Assembly: GCF_013372265.1 (NCBI RefSeq)
Contig: NZ_CP054051.1
Location: 1-64,000 of the forward strand
DNA: 64,000 nt
Origin: Aliarcobacter cibarius
GTDB taxonomy: Bacteria > Campylobacterota > Campylobacteria > Campylobacterales > Arcobacteraceae
Direction: 5' to 3'
The notes beneath the pieces are model-generated. The model saw only the letters and a program-made list of their open reading frames with translations, did not search any database and was not told the origin of the DNA. The position numbers and the translations under genes are program-made. Positions 39,523 through 49,098 of this stretch are shown here, in pieces (position 1 is the stretch's first letter; every line of letters begins with the position of its first letter).

Positions 39523-40179
39523 ATGACATCAGGAGCTAAACGAAATGATGATTATGCTTTTTTTAGTTTTTTGAAAGAAGAAGATTTAAAAAGGTTAAAA
39601 GATATAAGTTTTAAAAAAAGTTATAAAAAGGGCGAAATATTATTTTACAAAGGTGAAGAATCGAAATATTTACATTTATTAATTAGAGGGATTGTTAAGC
39701 TATACACTCACGATTTTAAAGATAATGAAGTTGTAATTCATAATTTAATGGGACCATCATTAATAGCAGAAATAGTAAATTATGAGGAGATAAATTTTTT
39801 AGCAAATTGTGCATTTGAAACAGATTCAGATGTGTTATTGATTGATTACAAAAAATTCAAGGAAGAATTCTTATTAAAACCAGAAATTACAATGTTTTTT
39901 ATAAAATCACTTACAAAAAAAATAAAATTTTTAGAAAATTTCATAAATTACAACATAACACTAAATAGTATGGAAAAAATTGCTAAATTTTTATATGAAA
40001 ATGAAGAGATACTAAAAAATTTAAGGCAAGTAAAAATCGCACAAATTTTAAATATAACACCAGAAACATTTTCAAGACAGTTAGCAAAACTTAAAAAAGC
40101 AGAAATTATTGAAAATGAAAAAGGTTCTATAAAAATACTAAAACATGAAGAATTAAAAAAATTTATTACCTCTTACTAA
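39523..40179 (+). CDS. Crp/Fnr-family transcription regulator
   Basis: A 218-residue regulator with an N-terminal cyclic-nucleotide-type beta-barrel (KGEILFYKGEESKYLHLLIRG split around residues 33-53) and a C-terminal HTH (IAQILNITPETFSRQLAKLK). No N-terminal cysteine cluster as in true FNR is present, so it is of the NssR/Dnr-like kind, possibly NO-responsive. I chose the ATG at 39523 with GAAGGAG directly upstream; a longer frame from 39400 overlaps the divergent gene and is unlikely. An FNR box lies just before it. Confidence 0.88.
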   Translation: MTSGAKRNDDYAFFSFLKEEDLKRLKDISFKKSYKKGEILFYKGEESKYLHLLIRGIVKLYTHDFKDNEVVIHNLMGPSLIAEIVNYEEINFLANCAFETDSDVLLIDYKKFKEEFLLKPEITMFFIKSLTKKIKFLENFINYNITLNSMEKIAKFLYENEEILKNLRQVKIAQILNITPETFSRQLAKLKKAEIIENEKGSIKILKHEELKKFITSY

Positions 40180-40228
40180 AATTATAAAGTTATAATATAA
40201 TTTTTTACATTATTTTTAAGGAGTGTAA

Positions 40229-40585
40229 ATGAGAAATATTTTAGCTATTATGGCTTTAAGTGGTAGTTTATTATTTGGTGCAGTTAACCTTCAAACTGCT
40301 TCTAAAGAAGAGCTTATGAGTATAAAAGGTATTGGTGAGAAAAAAGCTGAACAGATTATTGAATATAGAAAATTAAATAAAATTTCAAAACCTGAAGATT
40401 TAAAAAATATAAAAGGTTTTGGAGATGGTGTAGTTGAAAATGTTCAAAATGATGTAAAAGAAAAAGATTATATATCAAAAAAAGCTACTGAATTAAAAGA
40501 AGAGCCATCTAAACAAGTAAATAAAAAAATAGATGACAAAGTAAATGATTTAGATAGTAAACTTCAAAATAAACTTAAATTCTAA
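40229..40585 (+). CDS. ComEA-like helix-hairpin-helix protein, secreted
   Basis: A 118-residue protein with a cleavable signal peptide (about 1-18) and one helix-hairpin-helix pair, NLQTASKEELMSIKGIGEKK and the following LKNIKGFGDG, the DNA-binding part of ComEA. A charged low-complexity tail follows. ComEA binds incoming DNA in the periplasm during natural transformation; other small HhH proteins are possible. A hairpin follows at 40594-40627. Confidence 0.83.
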   Translation: MRNILAIMALSGSLLFGAVNLQTASKEELMSIKGIGEKKAEQIIEYRKLNKISKPEDLKNIKGFGDGVVENVQNDVKEKDYISKKATELKEEPSKQVNKKIDDKVNDLDSKLQNKLKF

Positions 40586-40593
40586 TCTTTTAA

Positions 40594-40627
40594 TTACAAA
40601 CTAAAGTGAAATCTCTTTAGTTTGTAA
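40594..40627 (+). terminator. Probable terminator hairpin
   Basis: TTACAAACTAAAG (40594-40606) and CTTTAGTTTGTAA (40615-40627) form a perfect 13-bp stem with an 8-base loop; the following T-tract is weak (ATTTATG). Confidence 0.6.
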
Positions 40628-40664
40628 ATTTATGATAAAATCTTTCAAAAATTAAAGGAAGATT

Positions 40665-41084
40665 TTGAAACTTACCGTGAATTCTCTTTGTCCTTGTGGA
40701 AGTTTAATAAAATATAAGAAGTGCTGTAAAATTTTTCATGATAATATAAAAAATCCATCAAATGCTTTAGAACTTATGAAATCTAGATTTAGTGCATATG
40801 CTTTTAAAAAGAGTGATTATATTATAAAAACAACACATAAAGATAATATTGATTACTCCATAAATACTGAAATTTGGAAAAAGGAAATAGAGCTTTTTTC
40901 ATCAGATACAATTTTTGATAAATTAGAAATTTTAGATTTTATAGATGCAGATATAGAAAGTTTTGTTACATTTAAAGCAACACTTTATCAAAATAAAAAA
41001 GATGTATCTTTTATAGAAAAAAGTAGATTTATAAAGGAGAATGGTTTATGGTTATATGTAGATGGAGAGTTTTTAGACAATTAG
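40665..41084 (+). CDS. YchJ-family SEC-C motif protein
   Basis: A 139-residue protein with an N-terminal SEC-C zinc motif (CPCGSLIKYKKCCKIFH) and the YchJ/NTF2-like remainder. The zinc motif also occurs at the C-terminus of SecA. No activity is known for the family. The start is TTG at 40665 with AAGGAAG upstream; this gene has no upstream in-frame ATG. Confidence 0.83.
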   Translation: MKLTVNSLCPCGSLIKYKKCCKIFHDNIKNPSNALELMKSRFSAYAFKKSDYIIKTTHKDNIDYSINTEIWKKEIELFSSDTIFDKLEILDFIDADIESFVTFKATLYQNKKDVSFIEKSRFIKENGLWLYVDGEFLDN

Positions 41085-41095
41085 AATAGTATTAT

Positions 41096-41941
41096 TTAAA
41101 TACTATTCTCTCTTCCTAAGAATTCTGAAGCTTCTGCAATAATCATAAAACCATCTGGATCATATTTTCTAATTAATTCTCTTAAAAGTTCAATTTTACT
41201 TACATCAACTGCAACATATATTACAGTTTTTTGTTGTCCCTGATGCAATCCAATCCCACTTAGAATTGTTCCATGCTCTTCAATTCTCTCTCTTATTTGT
41301 TCTTTTAAAACTTCAATATTAGTTGATAGTATATTTACTATTTTTTTAGAAGGTCTTCCTGTAAGTAAAACATCAAGAACTTTCATTCCTACATAAACAC
41401 TTAGTAAGCTATAAAGAGATTTATCAATATCATTGTAAACAAAAATTGATGCAAACATTATTATTGCATCAATAGCTAGTAAAACTTCTGCTGCTTTAAA
41501 CTTTGTTTTCTTTGCAACGATTTCTCCAATAACTGATGTGCTTCCTGTTGAAGCTCTACCTTTTATAATTAATCCAATACCTAAACCAATAAATATTCCA
41601 CCAAAAATTGCAGCTAATAAAATATCATGTGTAATTGCATTAATTTTTATAACTTCTTTTAAAATATCTGTAAAACTTGATAGTAAAATAACAACAATAA
41701 AAGTTTTAAATAAATAGTATTTTCCAAAATATATATATGAAAGTATTAAAAAAGGAATGCTAACCATAGCCATAAAAATACCTAAAGTAATAGATGGAAA
41801 TACTGTATGGAGCAATAAAGATATACCAATTCCTCCACCTGTAATAATCTCATTTGGAGATAAAAAAGTTACTGTTCCAAATGATAAACAAAAAGAACCA
41901 AGGATTATAAAAATGTATTGTTTTAAATTAAATTTTTTCAT
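41096..41941 (-). CDS. YitT family membrane protein
   Basis: A 281-residue membrane protein with five to six hydrophobic segments followed by a soluble DUF2179 domain (ILSTNIEVLKEQIRERIEEH, about 200-275). The N-terminal SFGTVTFLSPNEIITGGGIG is the YitT signature. Function is unknown, and transport has been proposed only by homology. Single gene, convergent with the YchJ-like gene. Confidence 0.88.
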   Translation of the reverse strand: MKKFNLKQYIFIILGSFCLSFGTVTFLSPNEIITGGGIGISLLLHTVFPSITLGIFMAMVSIPFLILSYIYFGKYYLFKTFIVVILLSSFTDILKEVIKINAITHDILLAAIFGGIFIGLGIGLIIKGRASTGSTSVIGEIVAKKTKFKAAEVLLAIDAIIMFASIFVYNDIDKSLYSLLSVYVGMKVLDVLLTGRPSKKIVNILSTNIEVLKEQIRERIEEHGTILSGIGLHQGQQKTVIYVAVDVSKIELLRELIRKYDPDGFMIIAEASEFLGRENSI

Positions 41942-42119
41942 ATTGTTCCAATATAGATAGTATTTACTAAAAGTTTTAGATTTGAAGATGTATTAATTCT
42001 TTTTAATAGTAGGCTTTTAGTATAGTTAAAATAGACGTTTTATACCTTAAATTGTATAATAAGTTTTCGTAAACCTTTATTATATAAGGTTTGTAAGTAG
42101 AATAGATTTAAGGATAATA

Positions 42120-42857
42120 ATGAAGATACTTTTTTCTCCAAGTGAGACAAAAATTGGCGGAGGGGATATTAAGTGTATTGATAAAAATAGTTTTATATTT
42201 CCAGAACTTTTTGAAAAAAGATTAGAAATTTTAGAAAAATACAATAATTATTTAAAAAATGCTTCAAATAATGATTTGGAAAAACTTTTTGGAACAAAAA
42301 AAATTGAAGTAATTGAAAAATATAAACAAGATATTTTTAAAAGTCCAATAATGAAAGCAATTCAAAGATATGAAGGAGTTGCTTATGATTATTTAAATTA
42401 TAATAGTTTGGAAGTATCTGCACAAAAATATATAGATGAAAATACACTAATATTTTCTAATATTTTTGGGGTTATTAAAGCTGATGATAAGATTCCAGAT
42501 TATAAGTTAAAACAGGGTGAAAGTTTTGAAAATCTAAAAATTGATAAGTTTTATAGTGATAATTTTAGCCAAACCTTAGATAATTATCTTCTAGATGAAG
42601 ATATATTAGATTTAAGAGCTGGATTTTACGAAAAATTTTATACTATAAAAAAGCCTTACTTAACAATGAAATTTATAAAAGAAGGAAAAGTTGTAAGTCA
42701 TTTTGCAAAAGCTTATAGGGGAGAGATTTTAAAACTACTTGCTTTAAAAAATATAAAAACATTTGAACAATTATTAAATTTACAAATAGAAAATTTGAGT
42801 ATTGTTGAAATTAAAGAACAGAAATTAAAAAAAGAGATAGTATACACAATAGGATAG
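42120..42857 (+). CDS. yaaA: Peroxide stress protein YaaA
   Basis: Limits free iron and protects DNA and proteins under peroxide stress. The 245-residue protein begins MKILFSPSETKIGGG and has the conserved AIQRYEGVAYDYLNY and the C-terminal LDLRAGFYEKF and FAKAYRGEILK motifs. Its leader contains a small hairpin, AAACCTT/AAGGTTT at 42071-42092. It is 3 bp upstream of the CorA-like gene. Confidence 0.92.
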   Translation: MKILFSPSETKIGGGDIKCIDKNSFIFPELFEKRLEILEKYNNYLKNASNNDLEKLFGTKKIEVIEKYKQDIFKSPIMKAIQRYEGVAYDYLNYNSLEVSAQKYIDENTLIFSNIFGVIKADDKIPDYKLKQGESFENLKIDKFYSDNFSQTLDNYLLDEDILDLRAGFYEKFYTIKKPYLTMKFIKEGKVVSHFAKAYRGEILKLLALKNIKTFEQLLNLQIENLSIVEIKEQKLKKEIVYTIG

Positions 42858-42860
42858 TGG

Positions 42861-43829
42861 ATGAAAAATATAGATTTTATAGGGTTTGTACTAGATAAAG
42901 AGGGGTCTGCTAAAGAGATAGCTTTTAATGAAATTGATAATTATAAGAAACATGATAACCTTTTGTGGTTACATTTTAACTATACAAAAGCAGAAGCAAT
43001 AGAGTGGATTAGTACAAAGAGTGGTATAGATAATATAGCTGTTGATGCATTATTGGTTGATGAGACTAGACCTAGAACAATAGTTTTAGGTGATAATTTA
43101 CTTCTTGCTTTAAGAGGTGTAAATTTAGATCCTAATTCAAAACCAGAAGATATGAAATCTATAAGATTGTATATATCAGAAAATATGATAATAAGTACAA
43201 GTAGAAGAACTATTTTATCAGTTATTGAGATGATTGACGAGTTAAAAAAAGGAGTTGGAATAAAAAGTCCTTCAGAATTTTTAGTTGAACTTACATACAA
43301 AATGATTGATAGAATTGATAGTGTTATAGATAAAATTCATGATAGAAGTGATTTATTAGAAGATAGCATCTTAGAATCTATAAAAAAGAATCAAAGAGTT
43401 GAAATTCTAAATATTAGAAGAGAAATTATTATATTAAAAAGATATCTTAGTCCACAAAAAGAAGCTTTAATAAAACTTTATAACGAAAAAATTTCATGGT
43501 TAAATGAATATCAAAAGATAGAGTTAAGAGAAACGAATGACCAATTAATAAGACATATTGAAGAGTTGGATACTATTAGAGATAAAATTATGTTAATTCA
43601 AGATGAACTTGTAAATAATCTTAGCCAAGAACTAAATAGTAAAATGTATATTATGGCTATAATCTCTGCAATTTTTTTACCTCTGACATTTTTAACTGGA
43701 CTTTTAGGTATAAATGTTGGTGGAATTCCAGGTGCAGAAAATGAAAATGCATTTTATATTTTTACTATAGTTTTATTATTTGTTGTTACATTTCAGTTTT
43801 TTATATTTAAAAAGAGTAAGTGGATATAA
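42861..43829 (+). CDS. CorA/ZntB-family divalent cation transporter
   Basis: A 322-residue pentameric channel-type transporter: large cytoplasmic N-terminal domain, a long stalk helix (about 165-260) and two C-terminal membrane helices joined by GINVGGIPG in place of the GMN of CorA. That GxN variant with the NVGGIPG extension is typical of the ZntB branch, which exports or imports zinc. Tail KKSKW is positively charged as usual. Translationally close to yaaA. Confidence 0.9.
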   Translation: MKNIDFIGFVLDKEGSAKEIAFNEIDNYKKHDNLLWLHFNYTKAEAIEWISTKSGIDNIAVDALLVDETRPRTIVLGDNLLLALRGVNLDPNSKPEDMKSIRLYISENMIISTSRRTILSVIEMIDELKKGVGIKSPSEFLVELTYKMIDRIDSVIDKIHDRSDLLEDSILESIKKNQRVEILNIRREIIILKRYLSPQKEALIKLYNEKISWLNEYQKIELRETNDQLIRHIEELDTIRDKIMLIQDELVNNLSQELNSKMYIMAIISAIFLPLTFLTGLLGINVGGIPGAENENAFYIFTIVLLFVVTFQFFIFKKSKWI

Positions 43830-43849
43830 GATAAATATAATTCTTTGGT

Positions 43850-44935
43850 TTAATTATCTTTTTTTATAAAATACATTGCAATAAAGGCAAGCATTGCGAA
43901 TATTGCACTGTATAAAAATAGATTCTCTCCGTAAGTTTTACCAGCAACTAATGCTCCTAAAAAACCGCCTAATCCATATGCAAAACCATACATAAATTGT
44001 TGAGCCAATTTTTTATTCTCATATAAACTGTATAAATACATAATTGATGCTGTGTGAAATAATCCAAACGAAAATGCATGTAAACTTTGAGTGAAGAAAG
44101 CAATCTCAAGAGAATTAGGATAAAGATATAATAAATACCATCTAAATGCTGTTATTGCTAAACAAATTTTTATTAAGTTTTCTAAATTCTTTTTTAATAT
44201 AGGGGCTTGAAAATAGAGCATTAAAATTTCACAAATAACACCAAAAGCCCATAAATATGATGTCATCTCAAGACTCATTCCATGGTCAGTTTCATATATT
44301 GTAAAAAAATTATAAAACCCTCCAAAACTAAATTGCATAAAAAATAGAGCTAACCAAAATGGGAAATATTTAAAAAATGAGAATTTCTTATTATCTGGAG
44401 TTTCAATTTCATTTTTTACTTCATATTTTAAAAGGACTATAGAAAAAATAGCAGTTAAAACAATTACAACTAAATAAAAATGAATAGCAATAAAGCTAGA
44501 AGTTAAAACTTTTGCTAAAACAATAGCAATAGCCATGAAACCAATAGAACCAAAAAGTCTTGATTTTCCATATCCTTCTTTTCCTAAGTTTGATATGGCA
44601 ATTACTTCTAGGTAAGGTAAAATAAGTGATAAAGCAGCTGCTAATATTGCATTGTTTAACAAAAACAAGAAGAAGTGTTCAAGTGTTAGATAAAAGCATG
44701 AAACACCAACGATTGAAGTTATTAAAGCAACTATAAATATCTTATTATCAAGTTTGATATGTTTTAAAAATAAAAAAGGTACTGCAAATCTCATAAGAGG
44801 GGCAATTGCTAGTACTATTCCAATATCAAAATATGAATATCCAATATCATTTAGAACTTTCGGTAAAAATATTACATAAATTCCAGTTGCTGCAAAATAG
44901 AAAAAGTAAAATGCAGATAGATTAAAAAATAGCAT
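43850..44935 (-). CDS. MFS transporter (MFS_1-like, 3-phenylpropionate/H+ symporter type)
   Basis: A 361-residue, about twelve-helix transporter whose beginning (FYFFYFAATGIYVIFLPKVL) and GYGKSRLFGSIGFMAIAIVL match the HcaT/MFS_1-like branch. The substrate is unknown. It is the last gene of the secG-to-MFS minus-strand run and starts right after the RDD gene. Confidence 0.83.
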   Translation of the reverse strand: MLFFNLSAFYFFYFAATGIYVIFLPKVLNDIGYSYFDIGIVLAIAPLMRFAVPFLFLKHIKLDNKIFIVALITSIVGVSCFYLTLEHFFLFLLNNAILAAALSLILPYLEVIAISNLGKEGYGKSRLFGSIGFMAIAIVLAKVLTSSFIAIHFYLVVIVLTAIFSIVLLKYEVKNEIETPDNKKFSFFKYFPFWLALFFMQFSFGGFYNFFTIYETDHGMSLEMTSYLWAFGVICEILMLYFQAPILKKNLENLIKICLAITAFRWYLLYLYPNSLEIAFFTQSLHAFSFGLFHTASIMYLYSLYENKKLAQQFMYGFAYGLGGFLGALVAGKTYGENLFLYSAIFAMLAFIAMYFIKKDN

Positions 44936-45421
44936 TTAGGAGTCTATAATTTTTGTGTTTGATAGTATATCTTGGAAAGTTTTTCTTTCTTTATTTATAT
45001 AAGGGGTAAACATAAAGAATATTGAAATTACAGAAGCTAATGTAGCCGCATATCTAATAATTACTTGTAAAACAGAAATTCTAGCTAATGATTTGTTATC
45101 TACAAGTTTTAAATCATAAGCTTTTAATCCAGGAGTTTGACCGTTTTTTAGCCAAAAAATAGCAATGATTATAAAATGAATAGCAAATATAATTCCCCAA
45201 CCAAGAGTTCTATTCTCAGCAAATTCTTGACCACTACCCATAACAAGATAGATAACTATGTACAAAATTGGAGTCGTAATTAAAAAAGTATCTGTTAAAA
45301 AAGCTTTGAATCTTGAAGATAGTTTCGAAGACATATATTTTGAAGAGTTTTGTAAAACTGTGTTAGAGTTAGTTTTATCTTCATTCCCTCTATTTTGTTT
45401 TACATCTCTCCATTTAGCCAT
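44936..45421 (-). CDS. RDD family membrane protein
   Basis: A 161-residue protein with three membrane segments. The first is preceded by SSRFKAFLTDTFLITTPI, the Arg-Asp-type RDD signature (here R and D with spacing), and the loop has NGQTPGLKAYDLKLVD. Function is unknown. Its ATG overlaps the pyrE stop by one base, a coupling sign. Confidence 0.85.
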   Translation of the reverse strand: MAKWRDVKQNRGNEDKTNSNTVLQNSSKYMSSKLSSRFKAFLTDTFLITTPILYIVIYLVMGSGQEFAENRTLGWGIIFAIHFIIIAIFWLKNGQTPGLKAYDLKLVDNKSLARISVLQVIIRYAATLASVISIFFMFTPYINKERKTFQDILSNTKIIDS

Positions 45422-46029
45422 TAGTTCCCTCTACTTCCAGGTTTAATAGCTATACTTCCTTCTTTACACATAGGACAATCTTCAGGACTATACATTTCAA
45501 ATGCAAAATCTTCAAGTGCAAAAAGCGGTTTATCAAGTGGTAATTTACAGTTATCTTTTCTTTCAATAGAACTTCCAACTCTTTGGCAGAAACCTCTATT
45601 TGCAAGAGCTGCATAAGCAACAACTTCTCCTCCACCTTTTACAATTTCTCTAGCAGCTTCTAAAGCACTTCCTCCAGTTGTTATAATATCTTCACAAACT
45701 AGATATTTCTCACCAGATTTTACTTCAAAACCTCTTCTAATTGTCATTTCTCCATCAGCTCTTTCTGCAAAGATAAATCTTACATCTAAAGCTGTTGCAA
45801 GTGCAAATCCAGCAATTAATCCACCAAGTGCAGGTGCACAAACAGCATCAATTTTAATACCAGATTTTTTAATCTCTAAAGCCAGTGCTTCAGCTAAAAC
45901 TTTTGCAGTTTTTGGATCTTCTAAAACTTTTGCACTTTGTAAATAAAATCTTGAATGGTTACCGCTGCTTAGTTTAAAATGCCCTTCAAGTAAAGCACTA
46001 GCATCTTTATATATTTGTTCTATATTCAT
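45421..46029 (-). CDS. pyrE: Orotate phosphoribosyltransferase
   Basis: Joins orotate to PRPP to make OMP in pyrimidine synthesis. The 202-residue protein has [16 protein letters not shown], the catalytic loop region and the PRPP-binding [15 protein letters not shown]. The C-terminal DCPMCKEG tail is common in the longer PyrE type. It follows frr by 2 bp. Confidence 0.96.
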   Translation of the reverse strand: MNIEQIYKDASALLEGHFKLSSGNHSRFYLQSAKVLEDPKTAKVLAEALALEIKKSGIKIDAVCAPALGGLIAGFALATALDVRFIFAERADGEMTIRRGFEVKSGEKYLVCEDIITTGGSALEAAREIVKGGGEVVAYAALANRGFCQRVGSSIERKDNCKLPLDKPLFALEDFAFEMYSPEDCPMCKEGSIAIKPGSRGN

Positions 46030-46031
46030 AT

Positions 46032-46589
46032 TTATACCGTTAAAATTTCTTTCTCTTTTGATTTTAAAGTTTCATCAGCTTTTGCTACAAAACCATCAGT
46101 GATTTTTTGAATCTCATCTTGTGCTTTTTTGTTATCATCTTCAGTGATTTCTTTATCTTTTAGCATATTTTTAATTTTTGTGTTAGCATTTTGTCTAATA
46201 TTTCTAATTGCTACTTTTGCGTTATCTGTCATAATTTTAGCTTGCTTTGCAGTTTCTTGTCTTTGCTCAACTGTCATTGGAGGGAAAAATAGTTTAATTA
46301 CTTCACCATTGTTATTTGGATTTACACCAATATTCGCAGTTTGAATAGCTTTTTCAATAGTTCCTAAAAGATTTTTTTCCCAAGGACTAATTGTAATAGT
46401 TGTAGCATCAGTTGCTAATACAGAACCAACTTGAGATAAGTCAGTCATTGTTCCATAGTAATCAACCTTGATGTTATCTAAAATATTTACACTTACCTTA
46501 CCAGTTCGTAAAGTTTTGTAATCTCTTTTTAAAGATTCAATAGATTTCTCCATTTGCTCTTTTGTTTGTGAATAAACTTCATTCAACAT
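46032..46589 (-). CDS. frr: Ribosome recycling factor
   Basis: Splits the post-termination ribosome with EF-G. The 185-residue length and motifs fit well: [20 protein letters not shown] near the start and the C-terminal three-helix-bundle with [20 protein letters not shown] and [19 protein letters not shown]. Confidence 0.97.
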   Translation of the reverse strand: MLNEVYSQTKEQMEKSIESLKRDYKTLRTGKVSVNILDNIKVDYYGTMTDLSQVGSVLATDATTITISPWEKNLLGTIEKAIQTANIGVNPNNNGEVIKLFFPPMTVEQRQETAKQAKIMTDNAKVAIRNIRQNANTKIKNMLKDKEITEDDNKKAQDEIQKITDGFVAKADETLKSKEKEILTV

Positions 46590-46602
46590 AAAAAATTCTC
46601 CT

Positions 46603-47544
46603 TTATTTGATTAGTAATTTGTTGGAAATAGTGTAGTAATCAGTGCTTATAGCAACTCTACTTCTATTTAAATTCAACTTCTTATTTAATTTAACTTCTA
46701 TTATACCATTATTTACTTTTACATCTTGCCAATTGTAAGTTGAGACAAATACTTTAGCTTCTTTAATCTCAGGATTAACCCTAGCTTTTATAGTTTGTAA
46801 AATACCATTTTTAGGATATTCTTTTGGTTCAATCCATTCAACTTCTAAAGTTTTATATTTTATTTTCTCTTTTATATCTACATTTCCAACTAAGGCTATT
46901 CTATTTATATCAAAAATATTGCTTTTTGAATTTATTGAACCATTATTTTGATCTAGTATAGAGATAAAATCAAATTTTTCTATCTCACTTTGTACTCTAT
47001 CATCATATTCACCAAAAGGATAAGAATAAATTTTTGCTTTATATCCCATATTCTTTTCAAAAATTTCAATAGCTTTTTTAGTATCTTCTATAATCTCCTG
47101 ATTTGAAAGTTTAACTAAGGATTTATGTGAATAAGAATGAAGTTCTACATCCCCATATTTTTTTGCTTCCCTTAGTTCATCCCAAGTCATAAAGTCATTG
47201 TATTTGCTATTTGTTGCTTCAATATATACAAAAAGTGTAAATGGATAAGCATATTCTTTGAAAAGATTTAAACCATTTTCGTAAAAACTTTTATATGCAT
47301 CGTCAATAGTTAAAGCAACCCAATTTGAAGGAATTTCTTCTCCATTTTTTAGTTTATTTAGAATTTTTCCTAAAGCTACAACTTCATAATTGTGTTTTTT
47401 AAAATATTCAAATTGTGTTTTTAATTCTTGTAAGCTAGTGTTAGTGCTTTGATGTTCTGAATCATTGAATCTATGATAAACAAAAACCTTTGCATCTGCT
47501 AGTAGATACAAAGGTAAAAAGAAAAGAAGTAATAAATACTTCAT
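46603..47544 (-). CDS. Secreted polysaccharide deacetylase family protein
   Basis: A 313-residue protein with a signal peptide ([14 protein letters not shown]) and a NodB-type domain. The catalytic DD pair is in [16 protein letters not shown] and the metal HxxxH in [13 protein letters not shown]. The C-terminal 90 residues are beta-rich. It may modify cell-surface polysaccharide in the envelope, although the substrate is unknown. It lies 10 bp after secG. Confidence 0.87.
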   Translation of the reverse strand: MKYLLLLFFLPLYLLADAKVFVYHRFNDSEHQSTNTSLQELKTQFEYFKKHNYEVVALGKILNKLKNGEEIPSNWVALTIDDAYKSFYENGLNLFKEYAYPFTLFVYIEATNSKYNDFMTWDELREAKKYGDVELHSYSHKSLVKLSNQEIIEDTKKAIEIFEKNMGYKAKIYSYPFGEYDDRVQSEIEKFDFISILDQNNGSINSKSNIFDINRIALVGNVDIKEKIKYKTLEVEWIEPKEYPKNGILQTIKARVNPEIKEAKVFVSTYNWQDVKVNNGIIEVKLNKKLNLNRSRVAISTDYYTISNKLLIK

Positions 47545-47554
47545 ATTATTTTAA

Positions 47555-47911
47555 TTATTTACTCTCAGGAGCTTTATTTTCAGTTGTTGGTGCAACTGGA
47601 GCTGTTGGTGCAGATTGAGCAGGAGTTACTGGGCTAGCCGGTATTAAAGACTCTTGTTTTACTGAATCAATAGCACTTTTATTTCTCTCTTGATTATATG
47701 TGTACCCTAAGAAAAGAGTATTTAATACAAAGATTAATCCTAAAAACATAGTTGCTTTTGTTAAAAAATTAGCAGGACCTTTTGCTCCAAAAAGTGATTC
47801 ATTACTTCCACTATATGCTCCCAATCCCATACTTGAGCTTTTTTGAAGAAGCACTACGATTACAATAAGTACTGCTAAAACAAATTGAACTATTAAAAGT
47901 GTAGATGTCAT
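47555..47911 (-). CDS. secG: Protein-export membrane protein SecG
   Basis: Small accessory subunit of the SecYEG translocon. The 118-residue protein has two membrane helices, the conserved GAYSGSNESLFGAKGPANFL loop between them, and a proline/alanine-rich cytoplasmic tail common in epsilonproteobacteria. First gene of the secG-deacetylase-frr-pyrE-RDD-MFS run. Confidence 0.95.
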   Translation of the reverse strand: MTSTLLIVQFVLAVLIVIVVLLQKSSSMGLGAYSGSNESLFGAKGPANFLTKATMFLGLIFVLNTLFLGYTYNQERNKSAIDSVKQESLIPASPVTPAQSAPTAPVAPTTENKAPESK

Positions 47912-48007
47912 TATCTATATTCCTTTTTAAAAAATGGTTTCTATTTTATCGAATGCTTATTAAAAACTAGCTAAAATAAAACTTAAAATTTTAAATCGAA
48001 GAGATAA

Positions 48008-48700
48008 ATGCAACAAAGAAATCAATTCTCAAAATATGCTAATGAATATAAGTCTTATAATATTATTCAACAAATTTGCGCAAAGTCATTGGTTAGAGAG
48101 TTAAAATCAAAACCAAAGAGAATTTTAGAATTAGGTTGTGGAAGTGGGCAAATTTTTGCAAATGTAAATTGGGAATTCGATAAATATTTGGCAATAGATG
48201 GTTCTCAAGAGATGTGTAATCTTCATCCAAAAGTAAAAAATCTTGAAATTAAGTGTTTTAATTTTGATAGTGTTGAATTTTTTAATGAAATAAAAGATAA
48301 AAATTTTGATATGGTTATATCATCTTCTGCTTTGCAGTGGTCAAGAGATTTAAAAAAAGTAGTAGAAAATTTATCAAAAATAACGAAAGAGATAAATGCA
48401 GTACTTTTTACATCAAATACTTTTAAAACAATTCAAAATATTACAGCTACAAAATCTCCTATTTTAGATGAAAATAGTATTAAAGAAGCATTTTCTACTT
48501 ATTTTAAATGTGAATTTGAAACAATACTATATAAGTTAGAATTCTCTAACAAAAAAGAACTTTTTGATTATATAAAAAAATCAGGTGTTAGTGGAAGTAG
48601 TGAACTACCATATGAGAAAGCTAAAAAGCTTTATAAAGAGTACAATATAAACTATTTAGAATTTGAAGTTATTTTTGTTAAAACAATTTCTAAATTATAA
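48008..48700 (+). CDS. BioC-like SAM-dependent methyltransferase
   Basis: A 230-residue class I methyltransferase: RNQFSKYANEYKSYNIIQQ at the start, motif I RILELGCGSGQIF, and FDMVISSSALQWSRDLKKV. This is the pattern of malonyl-ACP methyltransferase BioC (biotin synthesis), and the small size fits the epsilonproteobacterial form, but specificity is not certain. Its last 49 bp overlap the convergent ThiD2-domain gene. Confidence 0.78.
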   Translation: MQQRNQFSKYANEYKSYNIIQQICAKSLVRELKSKPKRILELGCGSGQIFANVNWEFDKYLAIDGSQEMCNLHPKVKNLEIKCFNFDSVEFFNEIKDKNFDMVISSSALQWSRDLKKVVENLSKITKEINAVLFTSNTFKTIQNITATKSPILDENSIKEAFSTYFKCEFETILYKLEFSNKKELFDYIKKSGVSGSSELPYEKAKKLYKEYNINYLEFEVIFVKTISKL

Positions 48701-49056
48701 AGTTCATATCTTATATATTTAAAGTTTTCACTATCTTTGATTGAATAAAGTTTCAATAACTCTTCTAAAACTCTTGCACTTTCTTGTGCTCTTTTAAAAT
48801 TTGCTATTAAAATTGAGTTTAAATCATCTCTATTTTGTTCACTTTTAATTGATTGTCTTAGAACATCATTCTGAACATCTCTTGAAGCTAAAATTTCATA
48901 AAAATTTTCAACTCTTGAAAGGTGTCTTAGATTTTTTAATTTTGTAGAAAGTTCTTTATCATTATAGATATATCTAAAAACATCCTCTACAACTCTAATT
49001 CCTTCTCTTAATCTATTAAGGTTTGCATCTATTATTCTGTAAGTGTTATTATTCAT
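48652..49056 (-). CDS. ThiD2-domain protein (thiamine-phosphate pyrophosphorylase-associated)
   Basis: A 134-residue protein matching ThiD2, the domain often fused to ThiE: YRIIDANLNRLREGIRVVED and LKNLRHLSRVENFYE. Stand-alone versions are common in Campylobacterota and may act as HMP-P kinase or a related thiamine step. The 3' end overlaps the convergent methyltransferase by 49 bp. Confidence 0.83.
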   Translation of the reverse strand: MNNNTYRIIDANLNRLREGIRVVEDVFRYIYNDKELSTKLKNLRHLSRVENFYEILASRDVQNDVLRQSIKSEQNRDDLNSILIANFKRAQESARVLEELLKLYSIKDSENFKYIRYELYNLEIVLTKITSNSK

Positions 49057-49098
49057 ATATTTTATTAAATAAAGAGACTGTTATAGCCTCTTTATTCC

